Origin: Acanthochromis polyacanthus
Taxonomy: Eukaryota; Chordata; Actinopteri; Pomacentridae
Length of the DNA: 64,000 bases
Assembly: GCF_021347895.1 (NCBI RefSeq)
Contig: NC_067136.1
Location: 558,001 to 622,000 of the forward strand
Reading direction: 5' to 3'
This document shows, in pieces, positions 45,990 through 58,123 of the stretch; within the stretch, counting starts at the first letter, position 1; every line of letters starts with the position of its first letter. Below the pieces are notes generated by a model, which saw only the letters and a program-made list of their open reading frames with translations, did not search any database and was not told the DNA's origin. The translations under genes and the position numbers were made by a program.

Positions 45990-47590
45990 TTTATTTGAAA
46001 TGTGATGCACAGCATCTCTTTCCCTGGTCTGCACGCTCTCATCTCCCAGAGTCTCTCCTTGTTCTCTTCCTTTTATAGTGAAATTAAACAAATGGATAAT
46101 TAGGAAAATGTAATGATGTTCTGTTTAGAATGAAGTCCACTGATATCTGTTAAGTGTGCTTCTGGAAAGCATTTACTGTGGGGAGAACACATAACATCCA
46201 TGACATATATGTAAAATTATATTGTGAATGAATGTTTTTCTTTGTCATCTTAACAGGTGCTGTTTTGCTTGCCACTATTCTCTGTTTGTTTTCTTACTTG
46301 GTTCTTCCTGACTTTGCACTCTCTCCTCTCCTTCCCCTTTTTCCATCTCTCCCTCTTTGGACTGACAATCATACACAAATAGATTGCATTCAACTCGAGG
46401 AAAAATTATATAAATATGAAAAAATACCAATAAGAATACAAATAAATAACGTCCTCTCTCTCTCTTTGTACTGTCAACCTAAAGGAAAATAACCAAACAA
46501 TGTGTTTTATATCTGATAACAGATATAAACACTGATACATTGATCCAACTTACAACATTACTCTTGATAGATAAACCATTTGATCTTACACTCTTACCTG
46601 AACCTGGCTCTGTTCTTCAAAAAAACAATCTTATGTCCACGATGAGGCTGTCTGTCTGCACACACACACAATAGGAGTTATAATGTTAATGGGCATCCGG
46701 TTAGTTAGCTAGTCAGTAGCACCTTGGCTTTAATATTAATTCATGCACTGAGACAACAGCCAGCTTCTCTCAGTCCAGTTCAAACAGACACTGACCACCT
46801 GGAACGTTTGCTAGCTAGAAAAAACGTAAGCTAACTCCTACCTAACAACATAAACAGTAACCTTTGATTAAATGCAGCAAAAATGAGGACTGGTAATGAT
46901 AATAATGTGTTGGTACTGAGTGGTAGAAGTTCAAATGAGGTACTCACACCACTACGGCACATTACCTTCTGTGGGGCAGCGCTTAGCTCTGCAGGTAGAA
47001 GCTCAGAGCCCAAGTTGGGAAAGTTGAGCAGGATCAAACCATTTTGAGGCAAGATGGGGGGAGGGGGTGCTGTATTTTTGTTGTTAAAACATTACCTATC
47101 AACCATGTACTGTATGCTTTTTTACACTTTTCTGGTTTGTTAAAAAAAAAAAAAGGACATGCAATACAAAAAATAAAAATAAAAATCTTTTAAATTTTAG
47201 GGGTGCTGGGATTCAATTTGGGGGTGCTGAAGCACCCCCAAAAATGGGCTAGAAACGCCTATGCCAACCAGATCAGTTTGTTTCTGCTGTTGACAGTTTC
47301 AACACCTTCTGCTGAAAGATTTCTTTAGTTTTTCAGTAGATACCATCAGCCTTAGCTCCACCTTCACCTCTAGTGGTTAAATACCTGGGACTCTCCATAC
47401 TAGTTTTTAGAACTGAAGAAGCCGCTCGGATGAGAGGCGAAACATCTTCAAGATCACAAAAATAAGTCCAGTTTCCTGAACTAAACCCTTCACCTTGACA
47501 GTTCAGTGTCATTAAATCATCCTGAAATCCTCCATGTGTTTTTAAATGAACTCGTCAATTTATGGAACTTGTTTTATTACAGAAATAACG
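45990..47590. other. Spacer after the Ig array
   Basis: No supported gene. A minus-strand TATA-like 'ctataaaagg' lies at about 46070-46079 without an obvious gene behind it. Short poly-A tracts occur near 47140-47190. Confidence 0.4.
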
Positions 47591-47599
47591 TTGAATCTG

Positions 47600-47690
47600 A
47601 ATCCCAGAGAAACCATTTCACTGTCAGACAGCTTCAGTACAAAACAGTCAGTAAACAACATTAACTTGTGTTTTCTGATACACCAGTCTA
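47600..47690 (+). other. Truncated Ig leader-promoter block
   Basis: 'cagtcagtaaacaacattaa' and 'cttgtgttttctgata' match the block before the other leaders. The match then stops, with no leader exon following. This marks the right edge of the array. Confidence 0.5.
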
Positions 47691-48149
47691 AGTGGGAACA
47701 TTTTCAATGATATTTCTAAACATGACTCAGTTCCAGCAGTTTATTTTTCCCACAAATTAAATGTGTTTGGCTGTTTTTAACAACAGTATCTCAGGAACTA
47801 TAAAAGATAAAAACCTGAATTTTTCACAGTTTTTTTCTCATCACACTATTGAAAAGAAAGTTATTTTTCACTGAACTTTAATAGATGACTGACCAGGTTT
47901 GATGTGTTAAATCACAAAAATAAGATTATTGGCAGATAGCCTGATCCAAGTACAACAGAGTTCTGGAGTTTAAATGACCTCATTGTGTTTGTATCTGTTG
48001 TGTTTCCTGTCCAGATGTAGATTAATAAACTGTCACTGTTAAAATGTCTTTCAACCCTCTGAACCCCAAACATCCTTCTAAAGTTAACAGAATGAACGTT
48101 TACAACACTGTGAAAAACAAACAATCCTGCAGAGGTTTAACAAATAAAT

Positions 48150-48570
48150 CTGGACATTGTCTGACTCTTCTGGACAGATTTGAGTCATTTTAGACACGTT
48201 TTGGTCATTTTTGGACAAATTCTGAGTTATTATGGACAAAGTTGAAGTCAGTGTAGCACATTTTAGTCATCTGAGGCAATTTATAGTATTTTTGTACAAT
48301 TTTCAAATTAATTTGAACAAATCGTGTTTTTATTTTTGAGTAACTTTATCCAAAGTTTGGACAAAGTTTGATTCATTATGGGCATGTTTTAGGAATCTTG
48401 GACCATTCTGAATGAGTCTAGACAATATCTGAGTCATTATACACAAATATTAGGAATTTTAAACATTTTAGTAATTGTGAAGAACTTTGGAGTCATACTG
48501 GAATATTTCTGTCATTGTGAACAATATTTACCTCATTTTGGACAAATTCTGAGACAATTTCTGACACTTG
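48150..48570 (+). repeat. Degenerate tandem repeat
   Basis: Many diverged copies of a unit like 'tggacaaattctgagtcatt', roughly 30 bp long. No coding frame. Confidence 0.6.
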
Positions 48571-49321
48571 TCAGTCGTGGATGCTTTTCTAGTGAATTGA
48601 TCACCATGTGGACATTTACAGCTGCTCTGATTAAACATGTTCTGGACATCAGAAGGTTTCTCCATCTTTGTGTGTTTTTCTGGTCTAATGTCAGCGATGA
48701 GGAAACAGTTAGCCCAGTGTTGAAGCAGAGACTCTGCTGCCACCTTCTGGCTGCTCAGCTCTCAGCAGCTCTCAGCAGCTCCGAATGAACTGGAGCTCAG
48801 TTTCAAACTCTTTTCCTGCAGGCAGAAACCAGGTCTACAGAGTTGTTCTTCATTCAGGGCTTCACAGGAAACAGCGTTCAGACAGACTTGTAAAAATCAT
48901 GTTTATCATGACAGATTTGAATTTTTAGACACTTCTGCAGCTCTAAATTTTCTGTGATGAAATGCTAAAAACACAGAATCTTTGAAAATAATGAAACAAC
49001 AATCATGATTTTTTACTGTTTATATTGCAAAGGACTTTTGGAAGAAAATCAACTGAGATATTTGGCCACAATGATCAGAAATATGAGAATCAGAGATTAA
49101 GGATGGAGTTGTTTCTGTTTAAAGATGACTCCTGGATAGAACTACACCATGAAGAATGAAGAACCAAGAAACTCTGAGAAAAGGTTGCTGAAAAGCATCA
49201 GTCAGGGCAATATAAAAGGACATTTAAAGTTCCTGAAGATCTCCTGGAATCCAGTTAAATCCATCATGAAGAAATGAAAAGAAGCTGGAACATAAATAAA
49301 TCTGACTAGAGCAGGATGTCC
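48571..49321. other. Spacer leading into minisatellite
   Basis: No supported gene. The last 250 bases ('catcatgaagaaatgaaaag') may be the decayed 5' part of the zinc-finger exon remnant found after the minisatellite. Confidence 0.35.
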
Positions 49322-50473
49322 CCAAGACCTGAGAGACTAGAGAGGGAGGCCACCAAGACTCTATGACTCCTCTGAAGGAGTTAGAGACTAGAGAGGGAGG
49401 CCACCAAGACTCTATGACTCCTCTGAAGGAGACAGAGACTAGAGAGGGAGGCCACCAAGACTCTATGACTCCTCTGAAGGAGAAAGAGACTAGAGAGGGA
49501 GGCCACCAAGACTCTATGACTCCTCTGAAGGAGTTAGAGACTAGAGAGGGAGGCCACCAAGACTCTATGACTCCTCTGAAGGAGAAAGAGACTAGAGAGG
49601 GAGGCCACCAAGAGTCTATGACTCCTCTGAAGGAGTTAGAGACTAGAGCGGGAGGACACCAAGGCTCTATGAGTCCTCTGAAGGAGAGACTAGAGAGGGA
49701 GGCCACCAAGACTCTATGACTCCTCTGAAGGAGTTAGAGACTAGAGAGGGAGGCCACCAAGACTCTATGACTCCTCTGAAGGAGACAGAGACTAGAGAGG
49801 GAGGCCACCAAGACTCTGTGACTCCTCTGAAGGAGACAGAGACTAGAGAGGGAGGCCACCAAGACTCTATGACTCCTCTGAAGGAGACAGAGACTAGAGA
49901 GGGAGGCCACCAAGACTCTATGACTCCTCTGAAGGAGAAAGAGACTAGAGAGGGAGGCCACCAAGACTCTATGACTCCTCTGAAGGAGTTAGAGACTAGA
50001 GAGGGAGGACACCAAGACTCTATGACTCCTCTGAAGGAGAGACTAGAGAGGGAGGCCACCAAGACTCTATGACTCCTCTGAAGGAGACAGAGACTAGAGA
50101 GGGAGGCCACCAAGACTCTGTGACTCCTCTGAAGGAGACAGAGACTAGAGAGGGAGGCCACCAAGACTCTATGACTCCTCTGAAGGAGACAGAGACTAGA
50201 GAGGGAGGCCACCAAGACTCTATGACTCCTCTGAAGGAGAAAGAGACTAGAGAGGGAGGCCACCAAGACTCTATGACTCCTCTGAAGGAGTTAGAGACTA
50301 GAGAGGGAGGCCACCAAGACTCTATGACTCCTCTGAAGGAGACAGAGACTAGAGAGGGAGGCCACCAAGACTCTATGACTCCTCTGAAGGAGTTAGAGAC
50401 TAGAGAGGGAGGACACCAAGACTCTATGACTCCTCTGAAGGAGAGACTAGAGAGGGAGGCCACAAAGACTCTA
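49322..50473 (+). repeat. 51-bp minisatellite with 353-bp higher-order period
   Basis: 22 full units (49363-50472) plus a partial first unit. The unit is 51 bp ('gactcctctgaaggag' plus ttag/acag/aaag, then 'agactagagagggaggccac'). A 47-bp variant lacking that 4-bp segment ends each block. The blocks are 49363-49715 (7 units), 49716-50068 (7) and 50069-50472 (8). Units of 51 keep frame and the 47-bp ones break it, giving three stacked false ORFs. Confidence 0.95.
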
Positions 50474-51324
50474 TCCCAGAGGAAAATTTTCTTGCTCAAG
50501 ATAGTCTTTTCTTGAACTCTTGAGACAGCAAAGAGATCTCAATTGAAGATCTTTTTGAGCTCACCTCAATCTGATTTATTGCTCCTAAACCCCCTTAGGA
50601 GCAAAACTGAGATAATGTGAGACTGATGTTTTGAGACTTGTAGGAGAAATGTAAGTCATAGATGAGATCTTATCATTGCATCTTTATGATCTCATTCATG
50701 TCTTGCTTATTGCTCCTACAACGCCAGGAGAAGCACTCAGGAGTTTTAAGAGAGATCTCAATTGCCTTTCATCTTAAGATGATCTCAGTCTGAATTAAGG
50801 CTCCTAAAACCCCCTTTGGAAAAAAATGAGATTATATGAGATCTCATCATTGTATCTTTATTCATGTCTTGCTTTTTGCTCCTAAAAAGTCAGGAGGATT
50901 TTTAGCGAAAAAAGTCACAGTTTTTGAAAGGACAGTTACAAAAACAAGTTTCAACTTTGAAAAAAGATACAAAATTTACAAGATTATTGAATTTACAACC
51001 CATCAAAAAAGCCCCTGCAATACACATTTGGGTTTTGACCTATCAGTTCAGAACCACTGGTTTAAAAACATGTCAAACAATGGTAAAAAAAAACAAAAAA
51101 AACAGGACTAGTAAACAAGGGGCAGTTGTAAACATTATGTCTGAAGAGCCAGTCACTTTACTGACCTCTGACAACATTTATTTATGCGTGCCTTTTTAAG
51201 CTTGGCCTCCTCTACTGGTTTCCAGTTCTCCATCATCGTACACCGCCTCATGTAGGCGGCAAACAAAACAAGGAAAGGGGCTTAGATTAATTGAGATTTT
51301 TTTCTAGCATATTCTGTCCAGGGC

Positions 51325-51668
51325 TGCACAGTGGATAGTGGTTAGCACTTTCGCCTTGCAGCAAGAAGATCTCTGGTTCAAATCCCGGCCTGGGATCTTT
51401 CTGCATGGAGTTTGCATGTTCTCCCTGTGCATGCGTGGGTTTTCTCCGGGTACTCCGGCTTCCTCCCACAGTCCAAAAACATGCTGAGGTTAATTGGTTA
51501 CTCTAAATTGTCCGTGAGTGTGATTGTGTGTCTGTATATGTAGCCCTGTGACAGACTGGTGACCTGTCCAGGGTGTCCCCTGCCTTCACCTGAGTCATCT
51601 GGGATAGACTCCAGCACCCCCCATGACCCTAGTGAGAACAAAGCGGTGTATAGAATGGATAGATGGAT
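51325..51668 (-). repeat. Dispersed teleost repeat, near full length
   Basis: Reverse complement of the family at 3675. It includes the 3' end 'gcagcaagaagatctctggt' missing there, and ends at 'agaatggatagatgga'. Confidence 0.8.
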
Positions 51669-52059
51669 ATTCTGTCCATTTGGCTATCTGTAAAATGACT
51701 GTACTATACACAAATGGTTCCAACAAAGTGTATAACGAAAGTGCCAAAGAAAAATCCCACTCCATATTCACTGTGATACAGGACTTTTCTGTTTTACTCA
51801 TCAGAAGAACACTTAACTCATTTACAAGGAGGGACATGCTATGATGCTGCTTTAAAGTCAAAGTTCTGTAGGCAGTAATACAAATGGGATACCCTGGTAT
51901 GGATTCCCTGGATTTCCCTGGTATTTTGATCACAGAAAAATTAGCTCCCTTTTTTGCATCATGTGGAGCAGGAAAGCAGGGAACAAAATACTGGATTTTT
52001 TTTTTTTTGCTGTCCATAAAAACCCCAACATGTACACACACACATATATATATATAAAG

Positions 52060-52061
<2 letters not shown>

Positions 52062-52114
<53 letters not shown>

Positions 52115-52118
52115 ACAC
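52062..52118 (+). repeat. (CA)n microsatellite
   Basis: CA run after a short (TA)n. Confidence 0.95.
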
Positions 52119-52159
52119 TATGTTTTTCTATCATTGTGGGGACTTACCATTGACTCCCA

Positions 52160-53225
52160 TTCATATCTAAACCCTAACCCTAACCTTAACCCAGACCAAA
52201 ACAATGCCTAACCCTAAAGAAACGTTTTTGCACTTTTACTTTTTTCAGTACACTTTTTTTTGTCGGGGTTGGGACCCAATAAGGGCCCACTCATAAAAGA
52301 CACTTTTATGAATCTTTACCACAGAACAATTCCTGATTCTTCGATTAAGTCCCGCTCCTGATTAAAATAATTGTTTTTCTTTATATTTGGTTTTTATTTT
52401 TCACTGTGCGCCCTAACCCTCACCCTTTCTTGTTTCCTAACCTTAACTAGTTGGAGCCTTTAGAAGGTTTAAATTGAAGTGAAAAATTGGTAGTGTAACG
52501 GTTTGAACCCTTACTTTTAGATGGAGAACTTCAGGTTCAAAACCCCAGGAGGATAGCTGAATTAATGATGGGTGATTGGGTTTTAAGATATTTGTCTTTT
52601 TCCTTTTTTAACCCTAATCTTAATTATTTGGGTATCCTAACCCTAATTAGTTGGACCTTTTGAAAGGCTTATATCAGAACGAAACACCGATAGTGCAATG
52701 GTTTGAACCTCTACCTTTAGAGGAAGAACTGCAGGTTCGAAACCCCAGGAGGATAGTTGATTTGGTGAGGAGGTTTGGGTCTTAAGACGTGTGTCTTTCC
52801 CATTTCTAACCTTAACTATTTGGGCTCCTTATATTAAAGTTAGAGTAAAACAGTGTATAGCTCACTGGTTTGAACCCTGACTCTCAAACTGAGGACCCTG
52901 GGTTCAAAACCAAACAAAGGTAATGTTGTTTTTTCTTAGGGTGCACAGATGATTCTTCCTTAATTTGCTTTTCCCTCTTTTTTTGTTTCTTTTTGCGTCG
53001 TCTGGGCTGGGAGAGGACTGGGCATAACAAGGGCAGGTCCCCACACCACTATTTGCCCCTTCTTTATGGAGGGGCAAGTGTTATCTGGGTTTGGTAGGCC
53101 CGTGCCCTTAAAAGATAAAAGATCTAACCCTGAACCCCAACCCTAACCCAAACCTAACCTTAACCCAGACCAAAACAATGCCTAACCCTAAAGAAACGTT
53201 TTTGCACTTTTACTTTTTTCAGTAA
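52160..53225. repeat. Duplicated TAACCC-containing repeat block
   Basis: About 65 bp ('aacccagaccaaaacaatgc', 'tttttgcacttttacttttt') occurs at about 52187-52252 and again at about 53160-53224, each after short interrupted 'ccctaac' runs. Together with the flanking CA microsatellites and 'tgtggggac' motifs this resembles a known kind of teleost dispersed repeat. It is not telomeric. Confidence 0.6.
52490..52920 (+). repeat. Three tandem tRNA-B-box-like units
   Basis: Three similar stretches at about 52495-52560, 52690-52755 and 52855-52915. Each has 'ggtttgaacc' and then a B-box-like motif ('ggttcaaaacccc', 'ggttcgaaacccc', 'ggttcaaaacc'). None folds into a convincing tRNA by eye; a SINE-like origin is possible. 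Confidence 0.35.
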
Positions 53226-53350
53226 CAACAACATGACCAAGAAAACACTGTTTAAACTTGTGGGGACCGAATGAGGTCCCCACAAGTGACATAGTTTTCG
53301 GATTTCCTACAGTTGTGAGGACATTTGGTCCCCACAATGTAGCAAATGTT

Positions 53351-53351
<1 letters not shown>

Positions 53352-53424
<73 letters not shown>
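53352..53424 (+). repeat. (CA)n microsatellite
   Basis: Long pure CA run adjacent to the aldh9a1-like fragment. Confidence 0.95.
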
Positions 53425-53425
<1 letters not shown>

Positions 53426-53426
53426 C

Positions 53427-53717
<291 letters not shown>

Positions 53718-53756
53718 CTAAATAATAAGCGTTTAAATGAAAGGGCGTGTCCAAAC

Positions 53757-54095
53757 TTATACAGGGTGACACAAAAAACCGGGAACTTTTTAACAATCCA
53801 ATAAAACCAAGAGTGATGGAAGAAAAATATTTTATTCATAGTAAGTGAAACCTTAAAACATGCCATTTAAGAAACAATGATGGAATTTTCATTTTTTAAA
53901 AACGACTTCCTGTACGAATGCATTCTTGAAATCTGCTGCTGACATTCCTCACTGACCGCTGCAACATCTCAGCTGGAATACTGTGAATTTCATCCTGAAT
54001 TCTGTGTTTTAACTCATCCAGAGTTCTTGGTCGAGTCGTGTACACTTTACTCTTGAGATAGCCCCAGGTAGATTTCAAGAATGCATTCGTACAGG
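53757..54095 (-). mobile_element. Mariner/Tc-like 3' fragment with fold-back end
   Basis: The left end 'cagggtgacacaaaaaacc' looks like a mariner terminal repeat. The minus-strand frame 53896-54078 reads STWGYLKSKVYTTRPRTLDE and QDEIHSIPAEMLQRSV, the C-terminus of a mariner-type transposase. A perfect 25-bp inverted repeat (53909-53933 against 54071-54095, core 'gtacgaatgcattcttg') brackets the fragment. The rest of the transposase is missing. Confidence 0.7.
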
Positions 54096-54099
54096 AGGA

Positions 54100-55050
54100 G
54101 GCATCTGCAGGAAGTCATTTTTAACATGATCCAAAATTATCCAAATGTATTCACTATGGAATTTAATAGGAACATGTATTTGGAAATGTTTGCATTTAAT
54201 ATTTACTGTTGACATTTATTCACCTTCTATGCATTTCACCACTGAAAATGGCTACTTTAGCACATCTGCATGCAGGTCTTATTTCATAGTAGTTGAACCT
54301 GAGAGAATATTTGACATTCTGAGAAAGATATCCACACATAACATTTGAGCAATAGGTTAAAAATCAAGGGAAAACCGTTACCTGTAATGTTAGCAGCTAC
54401 CTTAAATGCACGGTGGTTCAAAATTCACTGCCCAAAATGTAAAAAAAAAAAAAGATTGCTGATGATCTGTGCATCAAGGGTGTCAGTGTATAATGCTGCT
54501 GACAGTTACGTAACTAAAGTATCTGTAAGAAGTTCAAAACTTACCTCCCCTCCATAACTTCCACTGGACAGTGTTAACAGGTGTCACTCGCAAAACTGAT
54601 AACGGTCCAACCGATAAGGGGCGTGTCCCACAGCGACGACTTCTTATTATCAGGCAGCTCTGTAGTCACCAGTAAATAAGTGACAGCCTACCTGACCAAC
54701 AGGAAACTATGCACCAATTATGGGCCTATCATGACCCAACCTGCTCTCTGTGCCAGCTTCAAACTTGCTACTGCAGTTGTTTTTTTTGCCCCAATGAGGA
54801 TTTTATGTTCAATATCACTATGTTATCTACCATCTCTAGTCTCATTTTACTTCTGATGGTGTTAATAATTTGGAAAAAATGGAATTTAAAAGCGAATTAT
54901 TTTCTGTCTTGTTTTCTTCTCAGTTGCAGGGTTCAGTGTTATAATAAGTACAATGCAGACTTCGGAATATAGTGGTATAAAACTAGTCCTCTAAAATGAA
55001 AATACTCAATTACAAGTAAAAGTAAAGTAAAATTTGATTTATGAGATTTT
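54100..55050. other. Interior of the 50-55 kb insert, unassigned
   Basis: Contains an open frame at 54709-54972 (+) of 87 residues with a hydrophobic segment (LSTISSLILLLMVLIIW). No family is recognised and there is no supporting context. Confidence 0.3.
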
Positions 55051-55458
55051 ATGGAGCTTCTGATCCATGTTCTGGAGACTTAAATTAGACTTATTTAGTA
55101 TCAGGTAGAGATTTCTCCTTTTGATCAGAATAAGACACAGATGAGCTCTTTCTCCTGAGGTCACTATGAGAAAACTATGAGATCTTGGGAGCCATAGCTG
55201 AGTTTTCTTTGAGCTCTTTCTTTGATCTCATGGTCTCACCTTCAAGAGGCTGAAATTAGACTTATTTGAGATCATATAGAGATCTCGTGTTTTGATCCAG
55301 CATGAGATTATATGTGACTGTTTCTCCCGAGTCAAATTTGAGAAGCAGGAGAAAAAGCCTTTGGTCTCACCTTAGTATCAATAATATCTCATTTGTGTCT
55401 AGGAGAAATAAAAGAGACAACAATGATATCTCTTCTTGGATTTTGCTTTCCTCTGGGA

Positions 55459-55535
55459 TGACTCATCTGAAGGAGAAAAAGTCTAGAGAGGGAGGCCACC
55501 AAGACTCCTATGACTCCTCTGAAGGAGTCTAAGTG
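55459..55535 (+). repeat. Minisatellite continuation beyond the insertion
   Basis: Two diverged units ('tgactcatctgaaggag', 'gtctagagagggaggccacc', 'tgactcctctgaaggag') complete the array interrupted at 50473. Confidence 0.85.
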
Positions 55536-55539
55536 AACT

Positions 55540-55867
55540 AAGCCAACACAAAATCACTTATAGGAAAGAGAGACCTCACATCTGTTGTCAGTGTGAGAAA
55601 ACTTTCCAGACAACAAACAAAAAGTCATCTGGAGTGAAACCATATAGTTGTGACCAGCATGATGAAGCTTTCACTTCTGTCTAATGTCCATGACAACACA
55701 CTGTCAGGCATCATGAAGAGATACTAAACAGTTGAGATCAGTGTGAGAAAGGGTATAAAAAGTAATTGGACAAACTCTTCATTAGCAATGTGATGAGAAA
55801 CAGTACAACTGTGATTAGCATGGGAACGTATTCACTCAGTCACAAGAGTTCACCAACCACACCAAAA
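55540..55867 (+). pseudogene. C2H2 zinc-finger exon remnant, part 1
   Basis: Decayed fingers: KERPHICCQCEKTFQ, then VKPYSCDQHDEAFTSV and stop. Later pieces are DQCEKGYKK and QYNCD-HGNVFTQSQEF. The C-C pairs and KPYSC linkers are recognisable, but many His are lost and stops interrupt the frame. It is split from part 2 by the 55868-60312 element. Confidence 0.7.
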
Positions 55868-56189
55868 GCATCTGGCTGCAGACCTCCACTGTGAGGTCGC
55901 TTCCGGTGCAGGCTCCACTGTCAGGACGGGAAATGCACGGGATGCATTACAAAATAAAATCGAAATAAAATCGTGTAGGGACTTCCGGTGGAATTGATTT
56001 TCGTGCTAATGCATTAATTAGTTAATAGAACATAAAATCTATTAATCCCTTGTCTATATTATATATTGTTTTTATTTATATATTAAATTTCTGTTTTGTC
56101 ATTTTTGTTCTGTTTTCCTTTTATGTTACGCATGAGCCCCACCGTACAGCGAATACAAGCGGCCAAAATGAGTTTCCTCCGCAGGCAGG

Positions 56190-56320
56190 CTGGGCTCAGC
56201 CTTGGAGACAGGGTGAGGAGCTACCCTGGCTGCAGACCTCCACTGTGAGGTCGCTCTCACAGTGGAGGTCTGCAGCCGACCCGACTCCAGATAAGCGGAA
56301 GAAAATTAATGGATGGATGA
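56190..56320 (+). mobile_element. L2-like LINE 3' end, interrupted by a TIR hairpin
   Basis: Left piece 'gggctcagccttggagacag' and right piece 'ccagataagcggaagaaaat' belong to the C-terminal/3' end of a fish L2-type LINE. Between them sits the 50-bp palindrome at 56228-56277. Confidence 0.65.
56228..56277. repeat. Head-to-head copy of the 4.4-kb element ends
   Basis: A 22-bp perfect stem (56228-56249 and 56256-56277) with loop 'gtcgct'. Both arms match 22 bp of the 55868/60312 terminal repeats (GGCTGCAGACCTCCACTGTG...). Confidence 0.9.
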
Positions 56321-56399
56321 GCCCCACTGTGACTTTTTATGCCTGTGAAGCACACGTTCATATTCTGCCAGTAACCGTATCAAGAGTATATTGAGAATT

Positions 56400-57200
56400 T
56401 ATAATTACTCCGCCGAGGAACGCGGTGGAGTTATGTGACGATCAGCGTACGTTTGTCCTTCTGTGAATCCGGCTGTTGGCAACACTACTCAAAAAGGCAA
56501 TAACAGATATGGATGAAATGTTCAGGGAAGGTCAGAAATGACACAAGGACCACCTCATTAGATTTTGCCAGTAATGCGGCTTATTGTCTGGATCCACGGA
56601 TTTGTTAAACATTTCCCATAGCGAGACAGCGGCAGGCACGGCGTCGCTGTAACTATGACAACAAGCAAACGCTTTTTCAGTTGCCTGCATCAATTCATGC
56701 CGTCCGCTGCATATTTAATGAAATAAATTATTAGTTAATAAACAAATGCATTTATATAAAAAACGCTACATTTCTGACAATGCCATGTGGGGGAATGAAC
56801 AGCCTTGAAGGAGTACTGCGCTCTCTGAGTGCTTTTCTGGTTCTTTTTATTTGGACAAGTGAAGCATTAGCATTTGTCTTTTTCAAAACACTTCTCATTA
56901 ATGATTGCCATGTACATAGAGCAATATACACAGTTTTGTGTAATATTACAGCTTAGGTCATTACGGAAAACATAAACGTGGGTGACTTGGGGCTCAAGTG
57001 TCTGTTTGTAGCCTATAAAGCCGAGGATCTTTTGTCTATGCTAATTATGTTCTTGTGCTGCTGGAGCACCTAAATACCACCAACTACTACCCAAACTCTT
57101 GAGATCTACAGTGTAGTTCAAGTGAATTATTAAGTGCTCAATGAGAAAACAAAACATGAACACACAAAGTCACAACATGATCAAATGTTCTGTTATCCTT
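56400..57200. other. Interior of the 4.4-kb element, non-coding
   Basis: No supported coding region or RNA gene seen. Confidence 0.4.
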
Positions 57201-57203
57201 CAA

Positions 57204-57660
57204 TTATTCATCTTTGTGACATTCACAATATGCCAAATAATTGTTTTCGTGCACTACTATGTCACAAAATTTCCACGTCCTCAATGTTGTAAAATGTGAA
57301 TTTGAAGACCTCCAGGATTTCTTCCCTTTCCTGCTCATCCATGTCTTTTTACTGCAGAGCAGCCTCAGCCTGTTCCTCCTCCCCCATGTATAGAACATGA
57401 GGCAGGTCCACTCTGGCAGAGAAGAGTGTCTTATTGGCCTCAACCCACTCTGCTGCATGTCTGCAATCATACAGAATACGCACTTCAACCGAGTCCTATA
57501 GAAAAGACAGAAATAAAAAATATGTCTTTCTGTACCATAACTGCTGCACCAACAGTATCTGACCAATAGATACAGTGAGAATAGCCTACCCCTTCCACTG
57601 GTGTGCTCACATCAGCAGGTCTGACTGAAACCTCAGCTTGCTGCTCTTCTTCCTGAAAAT
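57204..57660 (-). pseudogene. Element-encoded gene remnant, 3' exons
   Basis: In one minus-strand frame: EEEQQAEVSVRPADVSTPVE (about 57652-57590), a break, then DSVEVRILYDCRHAAEWVEA, SARVDLPHVLYMGEEEQAEA and, after an in-frame TAA, MDEQEREEILEVFKFTFYNI. The coding character is clear (consistent codons, acidic helices), but stops are present. It is probably the downstream part of the C2H2 exon at 58754-58942. Similar uncharacterised multi-exon fish proteins come to mind, but I cannot name the family. Confidence 0.4.
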
Positions 57661-58066
57661 ATATAGATAAGAAAAAAGATCAGTTGTAATATTCAAGCCT
57701 AACCTCCAAAAAGAAGAAAAAGAAAAGATCCCATCAGGACCTGTTCAAGTAGTCCACCCTGACATATTAGTCAGCTCAACAAATGTTAATTTTCAATCCA
57801 ATCATGCATTATCTAGACACTGTTTATTTTTAGAGACAGCAGGTGTGACCTTAACTCATGAATGGCATATTCTTTAAAGCGAGTCCACAATTGGAGTACA
57901 ATTTGGAAAAAAGACTGTTGAAAAAAATAGGGAAATAGAAATGCTGGTTTCCAACCTGAAACAAAAGAAAAACTCAAATGGACTAAAACAAAATTAAAAT
58001 CTTACTGTAGTAATGTCATCCACCCTTCTTTTCTTCAGTCTAAACACTGGTGACACCTCACCTCAC

Positions 58067-58108
58067 AGGAGGGCTTTTGATGTATCTGTCCAGATCTTCT
58101 TATCTAAA
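58067..58108 (-). other. Possible internal exon of the element gene
   Basis: A minus-strand acceptor-like 'gacttgcttttag' is followed by 42 bases and a donor-like 'gtgaggtg'. Too short to identify. Confidence 0.25.
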
Positions 58109-58123
58109 AGCAAGTCAAGAAAT

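Noticed and set aside
46232..46492. 86-residue ORF with a hydrophobic start
   Set aside because: No family, no splice context and compositional bias (C/T-rich tract); treated as chance.
49322..50473. CRISPR-like direct repeat array
   Set aside because: There are no unique spacers between repeats, and the context is vertebrate.
49224..50515. Open frames of 118-199 residues on both strands
   Set aside because: They are translations of the 51-bp minisatellite. The 47-bp units shift the frame three times, so no single protein is maintained.
52160..53160. Telomere-like 'ccctaac' runs
   Set aside because: Short, interrupted and embedded in a dispersed repeat with CA microsatellites; not a chromosome end.
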